A stretch of DNA of 64,000 bases from Helicobacter fennelliae (GTDB lineage: Bacteria; Campylobacterota; Campylobacteria; Campylobacterales; Helicobacteraceae). A program made the translations under genes and the position numbers. The stretch's first letter is position 1, and every line of letters begins with the position of its first letter. Positions 58,207-64,000 of the stretch are shown piece after piece. The stretch lies in assembly GCF_900451005.1 (NCBI RefSeq), contig NZ_UGIB01000001.1, positions 1,798,001-1,862,000 on the forward strand, given 5' to 3'. Under the pieces are notes generated by a model. The model ran no database searches, had not been told where the DNA came from, and worked only from the letters and a program-made list of their open reading frames with translations.

Positions 58207-60135
58207 ATGAAAAAAATAAATATCATACCGCTTGTTATGGGGTTTTGTCTCTGTATCAATATCGCCCTCTCTAGCGACAAACCACAATGGGCGCAAAGTG
58301 GCGTGTGTCAAGAGCCTGATTGTGCTGTGGGTGAAGCAAGCCTCAAAGAAGGCGAGATGAGTGCATTAGCGCGGGCTTTGAAAGAACTGCGTCTTTCGCT
58401 TGGCGTAAATATACAAGCAGAATACAATGAAAATACCGATAATAACGGAGAAACAAAAGCAGATTCTCATCTCAAACTCTACACTTCAATGCAGAATCTA
58501 GGCTACAAGATTCTTGACAAATACCAAGATAATTCTAGAATCTATATCAAAATCCAATACGACCCTAACAAAAAAGTAATCCAAAACGAAGTGATTCCAG
58601 AATTTGACACGATAAAAAGCCTTGAAAAACTCTGCAAAGACAATCAGCTTGATGGATATTATTGCGTGAGTTTGGGGAGGAAATACCAAAATGGCGAGAA
58701 TGGACTAGCCAAAAATATAGATTTTGCGCTCAAATACTTTGACAAAGGGTGCAAAATGGGGACTTTGGAGGGGTGTTTGTTTGCAGGGAAGATCTCAGAT
58801 TCTGCTCGCAAATCCAAAGAATACTTCACAAAAGCCTGCGATGGCGGACTTGGATCAGCCTGCTTTGAGCAAAGCCTCCTTGAAGATGAAATCACAGATA
58901 AAAGAGATTTACTCATCAAAGGCTGCAGTGGCAAAGACGCCTTGTCGTGCGCGTTTGCAGGGGAGATTTATCAAAAAGGTTTAGCACATGTCCAAACAAA
59001 TACAAGTCTAGCAAATACTTACTACTCAAAATCTTGTCTGCTTGACAAAAACGGCGATGGCTGTGTTTTGCTATGGCAGAGTCAGCAAGATTGGCAAGAG
59101 ATACAAAAACTCTGCGATACAAATAACGCCAAAGCTTGCGCTATCACAGGTGATGAAAACAACAATATCGATTTGCTCGAAAAATCAGCAATGCTAGATT
59201 CTGCGTTGGGGTATTATTTTTTGGCGCGGGCGAAAGATTCTACACAAAAAATGATGCTACTAGAGAAATCTTGCGCGCTTGGACTCAATGGCGACTTCAC
59301 AAAAGGGTGTGAGGAGCTAGGCGATATGTATCAAACAGATGATGTGCAAAAGGTGCAATACTACTCAAAGGCGTGCAATACGCTTTTTTATGAAGAAAGC
59401 GCGTGCGAAAAACTCTATGAAATCGATCCGAGCCAATGCCAAAACGAAGAAATCTGCCTTAAGATAAAAAAGCAAAAAGAATTGCAACAAGCACAAGCAA
59501 ACGAGCAAGCCAAGAGAGAGCAAGAAGAGCTAAGAAGTTACAAAGTAAAAACCGAATCTCACTCACAGCTTTCAAAAATCGGGGCGTTTATAGAAATGGG
59601 TATGCCTGTGCTACGTCCAAATCTGCCACAACTTATGAAGGAGTCTTCATCTAAGGTTGGATTTAATCTTAAAGTCGGGTTTGAAATACGTGGCAAAAAC
59701 CCCAAATTCTCGCCATTTGTCGCGCCATATATGGGATACACGCGCATCACCTTAATGGACGATGATGAGCTTGAAGAACTTGATGCTCCGTATTATTACA
59801 ATGGCGATGGTATGAATGTAGGTATGTTTAATGTCGGAAGCTATATTGGCGTAAGAATGGGAACACTAAGGGCTTATGGGATTATTGATTATTTAGTCCC
59901 AGTCTCAAGCTTAAGCATCGACAATCCTATTGATAATATGCTCGGCTATGGCTTTGGTGTAATGCTTGATATTGGTTTGCGCATAGGATTCCAATACATA
60001 TCCTATGATGTTAGCTATTATGGAGGTAGGGTTAGAAGAGAGTGGTATGGAGATGGGGGATTTGAGCTTGATCGCTCACAAACCTACAAAAGCAAAAACA
60101 ACGCATTTATGGTATTTATAGGCATTGGAATCTAG
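58207..60135 (+). CDS. mosaic LPP20-like / Sel1-repeat / beta-barrel protein
   Basis: 642 residues in one frame with three parts. A signal peptide (IIPLVMGFCLCINIALS) leads into residues about 25-125, which resemble the LPP20 fold (PQWAQSGVCQEPDCAVGEAS, ALARALKELRLSLGV). Residues about 135-420 are irregular Sel1-like helical repeats with paired cysteines (KYFDKGCKMGTLEGCLFAG, YFTKACDGGLGSACFEQ), as in the Hcp proteins of H. pylori. After a Gln/Glu helix (about 425-450), residues 456-642 are Gly/Tyr-rich amphipathic strands ending with a barrel-like tail. It should sit in the outer membrane with a periplasmic repeat domain. The function is unknown. Confidence 0.7.
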   Translation: MKKINIIPLVMGFCLCINIALSSDKPQWAQSGVCQEPDCAVGEASLKEGEMSALARALKELRLSLGVNIQAEYNENTDNNGETKADSHLKLYTSMQNLGYKILDKYQDNSRIYIKIQYDPNKKVIQNEVIPEFDTIKSLEKLCKDNQLDGYYCVSLGRKYQNGENGLAKNIDFALKYFDKGCKMGTLEGCLFAGKISDSARKSKEYFTKACDGGLGSACFEQSLLEDEITDKRDLLIKGCSGKDALSCAFAGEIYQKGLAHVQTNTSLANTYYSKSCLLDKNGDGCVLLWQSQQDWQEIQKLCDTNNAKACAITGDENNNIDLLEKSAMLDSALGYYFLARAKDSTQKMMLLEKSCALGLNGDFTKGCEELGDMYQTDDVQKVQYYSKACNTLFYEESACEKLYEIDPSQCQNEEICLKIKKQKELQQAQANEQAKREQEELRSYKVKTESHSQLSKIGAFIEMGMPVLRPNLPQLMKESSSKVGFNLKVGFEIRGKNPKFSPFVAPYMGYTRITLMDDDELEELDAPYYYNGDGMNVGMFNVGSYIGVRMGTLRAYGIIDYLVPVSSLSIDNPIDNMLGYGFGVMLDIGLRIGFQYISYDVSYYGGRVRREWYGDGGFELDRSQTYKSKNNAFMVFIGIGI

Positions 60136-60164
60136 AATCTAATTTACATATTTACATGTGATCC

Positions 60165-60196
60165 AAATCCTCTATTTTTGCTTCTTTTTGCAGATT
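60165..60196 (+). repeat. fragment of the inverted-repeat element
   Basis: AAATCCTCTATTTTTGCTTC followed by TTTTTGCAGATT matches the left end of copy 1 (13804), then the match stops. It lies between the mosaic gene and pyrH. Confidence 0.5.
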
Positions 60197-60261
60197 CTAG
60201 CCTTATGAATGCGGACACTCAAGAACTATACTAAATACCTAGATTCCACACAAAGCAGAAT

Positions 60262-61695
<1,434 letters not shown>

Positions 61696-61699
<4 letters not shown>

Positions 61700-62781
61700 T
61701 GAGGTGCGCTTACTTCATCTTGTTGGTAGATTTTGCATCGTTGTTTTTCTTCAAGTGCGATTCGCAAAGTCGAAAGACAAGCACTCATTGTCTCTTCAAT
61801 CGATCGATCAGGCAAGATTTTGGTGATACTTGTGATAATATCAAGCTGGAGATTAATATCAGCGACAAAAATATCTGTTGTTTGCGAAGCTTGATAGAGC
61901 GAGATACAGAGTTCTTGCGCTTCCAAAACATCAGAATATTTAAGCAAAACCCCAAATATACCATTTCCCATATACGCGACAGCATCGCTAGATCGTATGT
62001 GTTTTTGGAGAAATTTCGCCATAGTCTTCAAAAGAAGCAAAAATGTCGGAGAATCCTGCCCCACGCTTGAAGCAATCGATCGTGAAAGGCTAACATAAAT
62101 CAAAATCGAAGAATGATTAAATTCTTTGCAAAGCTCTTGCTCTTTTTGCAAAAACGAAGTGAAATAATTTTTGTTATACACATCAAGCGTGAGATCATAG
62201 ACAGAGTTTTGGCTGATTGATTTGAGATTTCTATTGATTTTGGTGTAGAGATTTTGGATTTGCCCAAGCTGCTTGGAAGTTATATTTGTTACTTTATTAA
62301 TGTCGCGCATAAAAAAATCCATGACATTTTTGAATACAAGCTTATTATCAGCTTGTGCCATATCTTTGGAATATCGTTTGACGACATTTTGAGAGATGAT
62401 GAAGTTTTGATATACCACAGACATACAATTTAGCACCTGCTTAATGATTTTGAGGCTTTCGCCGACGGATTTTTCAAACACAAGCGCGCGGTTTTGAATG
62501 TCTGATTGGAGGTTCATAATTTTTCGCACTTTTTCTTTTGTGCTTGGTGGCTCTTTTTCGAGAAACTTACCAAAATACAATTCATAATTTGCCGGCAAAC
62601 AAGGCAAGGATTCTTGCTCCATAGCCTGAATGACACTTTGAGAAATTTGCTGGATTTTTTGAAAAAACTCATCGCGCGTTGGCTCTATATCGGTATTAGA
62701 ATCCGGGACTTCTGGGTCTATGCCCGATAAAAAAGGATTTGTTTTGATATTTGAAGCTTTTTCTTGTAATTTATCTATCAT
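61696..62781 (-). CDS. degenerate GGDEF-domain protein
   Basis: 361 residues without a signal peptide. Residues about 30-190 are helical and charged; about 195-340 have the outline of a diguanylate cyclase domain ([20 protein letters not shown], then [20 protein letters not shown]). The active-site GGDEF is replaced by GNGIF at about residues 270-274, and the I-site RxxD is not seen, so it cannot make c-di-GMP. It may bind nucleotides or act as a protein-interaction module. It sits between clpP and def and overlaps def by four bases. Confidence 0.75.
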
Positions 62782-62820
62782 AATTTTTATCCTTATTTTT
62801 GTGCATTATTTTGGTATTTG

Positions 62821-63408
62821 TTATTTTATACTCTTTGTAAGGATTTTGTCGATTAAGCCATACTCTTGTGCTTCTTTTGCATTCATAAAAAAATCTCTCT
62901 CTGTATCTTGAGCGATTCTTTTAAGCGTTTGATTTGTGTTTTTTGCCATAATTTCATTCAAAATAGACTTCAGCCTCAAAATCTCTTTTGCTTGGATTTC
63001 GATGTCTGTGGCTTGTCCTTGCGCGCCACCTAAGGGCTGATGGATCATAATGCGAGAATTTGGCAGTGAAAACCGCTTACCTTTTGTGCCACAACTAAGC
63101 AAAAATGCCCCAGCACTCGCTGCCTGTCCGATACAAATCGTGCAAACATCAGCTTGGATATAATTCATCGTATCATAAATGCTTAATGCACTTGTAATCA
63201 CTCCGCCCGGAGAGTTGATATAAAGATTTATATCTTTTTGGGGATCTTCGGCTTCTAAGAAAAGCAGTTGCGCTACAATCGATGAAGCGACCATATCATT
63301 TATCTCGCCACTAAGGAGGATCACACGATCTTTGAGAAGTCGTGAGTAAATATCATAACTTCTCTCGCCTCGCCCTGTTTTTTCTATCACATAGGGGATA
63401 TAATTCAT
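62821..63408 (-). CDS. clpP: ATP-dependent Clp protease proteolytic subunit ClpP
   Basis: A serine protease that forms a double heptamer and works with ClpA/ClpX. Nucleophile Ser in [11 protein letters not shown], His in [10 protein letters not shown] and Asp in the [16 protein letters not shown] helix region. 195 residues. Its ATG overlaps the trigger factor stop by four bases, an order (tig-clpP) that joins folding and degradation of new proteins. Confidence 0.97.
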   Translation of the reverse strand: MNYIPYVIEKTGRGERSYDIYSRLLKDRVILLSGEINDMVASSIVAQLLFLEAEDPQKDINLYINSPGGVITSALSIYDTMNYIQADVCTICIGQAASAGAFLLSCGTKGKRFSLPNSRIMIHQPLGGAQGQATDIEIQAKEILRLKSILNEIMAKNTNQTLKRIAQDTERDFFMNAKEAQEYGLIDKILTKSIK

Positions 63409-64000
63409 TCTTTTGCCTTTTTAGGTTTTTTAGATTCTGCTATTTTAGATTCTGTGGATTCTGCCTTGCTTGCAGAATCTGCTTTTACTTTTGCGCCCTT
63501 AGTGTCTTTGGTGTCTTTAAGATTTGCTTTTTCATCAAGAAGTCTTGTAAGCACGCGGTTTTCTATCATCGACATTTTGATTGCTGGAAGAAAATTATTC
63601 TCTTTATAATACACAATAACTTGTTGTGGATCTTGCCCGCTCATCATAGATTCATAATAAATCGCAGACATCACTTCATTATCTGTTACATCAATGTTAT
63701 TTTTCTTTGCCAATGCATCGATGATAAATGTAACTTTCACACTTTTGTGCGCCTCATCTCTAAATGTCTCGCGCTTTTCTTGTGCTTTTTTGGGGTCTTT
63801 TTGATAGACTGCAAGCTCATCTTTTGTGATTTGAGAGAGAGAGTTTCTAAATAGCATATCCATTTCTTGCTCGACAATCAAATCCGGCACATCAAAGCTA
63901 AAAGCTTTATTAAGCGCTTCAAGGCTTTTTTCTCTCATTTCTTCGCTGTAATATTTATTTTTGAGATCAAGATCAAGCTGTTTTTGTATATCTTGCTTAA
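63405..64000 (-). CDS. tig: trigger factor Tig, C-terminal part (N-terminus outside window)
   Basis: The visible 198 codons are the helical C-terminal chaperone domain of the ribosome-bound folding factor; the frame runs to the window edge ([20 protein letters not shown] ... ) and so continues beyond it. An internal Met at 63938 is not the start. The last 40 residues are a charged Lys/Ser/Glu tail ([20 protein letters not shown]) built largely of AGATTCT/AGAATCT words. It overlaps clpP by four bases. Confidence 0.9.
   Translation of the reverse strand, partial: KQDIQKQLDLDLKNKYYSEEMREKSLEALNKAFSFDVPDLIVEQEMDMLFRNSLSQITKDELAVYQKDPKKAQEKRETFRDEAHKSVKVTFIIDALAKKNNIDVTDNEVMSAIYYESMMSGQDPQQVIVYYKENNFLPAIKMSMIENRVLTRLLDEKANLKDTKDTKGAKVKADSASKAESTESKIAESKKPKKAKE

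Noticed and set aside
63342-63854. 170-codon plus-strand frame rich in Phe and Cys
   Set aside because: Antisense of trigger factor and clpP; the Phe/Cys richness mirrors Lys/Ala-rich codons of the true gene.

Overview
This is a chromosomal window from an enterohepatic-type Helicobacter (Campylobacterota); I do not name a species. The evidence is the low GC content, dense short operons on both strands, the futalosine menaquinone genes mqnE and an amidohydrolase deaminase, the FlgZ/HP0958 homologue, and blocks with the gene order I recall from H. pylori. These blocks are ddl-hydrolase-murF-HIT, glyQ-nif3-flgZ-waaA-rluA-lgt, ligA-cheV-aspS-adk-ppa, def-clpP-tig and exbB-exbD-tonB. A Campylobacter-type major outer membrane protein and an arginine operon, both absent from H. 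pylori as I recall it, point away from the gastric species. No rRNA, tRNA, CRISPR array, prophage or transposase gene was recognised.

Layout. 1-10018 is almost entirely minus strand: tilS (cut by the window edge), flhB and mqnE; a periplasmic ankyrin protein, a HIT protein, murF, an alpha/beta hydrolase fused to an acylphosphatase, ddl, a CPA2 antiporter and purN. 10288-13782 is a broken DUF2339 membrane-protein gene with one in-frame stop and several frameshifts. 14087-29764 is plus strand: gatC-uvrA; argC-GNAT-argJ-argB-argD-ankyrin; glyQ-nif3-flgZ-waaA-rluA; a STAS-like protein with lgt and a paired SMR transporter. 29812-32477 (minus) holds a lysophospholipase-like hydrolase and a split ThrE-type amino-acid exporter. 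32613-33962 is the aminodeoxyfutalosine deaminase.

33965-46728 (minus) is envelope and transport: a TonB-dependent receptor, ribA, a DUF3943 protein, AzlC, a TolC/HlyD/ABC-2 export cassette without its ATPase, an LpxR-like lipid A deacylase, and exbB-exbD-tonB, which can energise the receptor. Then come nhaA, a frameshifted small gene, the major porin, ligA (minus), and cheV-aspS-adk-ppa-recR (plus). A 47-residue membrane peptide and a mosaic LPP20-like/Sel1/beta-barrel protein follow. The window ends with pyrH, def, a degenerate GGDEF protein, clpP and the C-terminal part of trigger factor (minus).

The strongest unexplained structure is in the DNA itself. The 7-mer AGATTCT/AGAATCT is iterated far above expectation in genes and between them; it builds Asp-Ser/Glu-Ser-rich inserts in several proteins and forms terminator stems. 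In addition, three intergenic regions carry a short element with AAATCCTCT-type terminal inverted repeats (a MITE candidate), and two of them also carry a second repeat family beside it.
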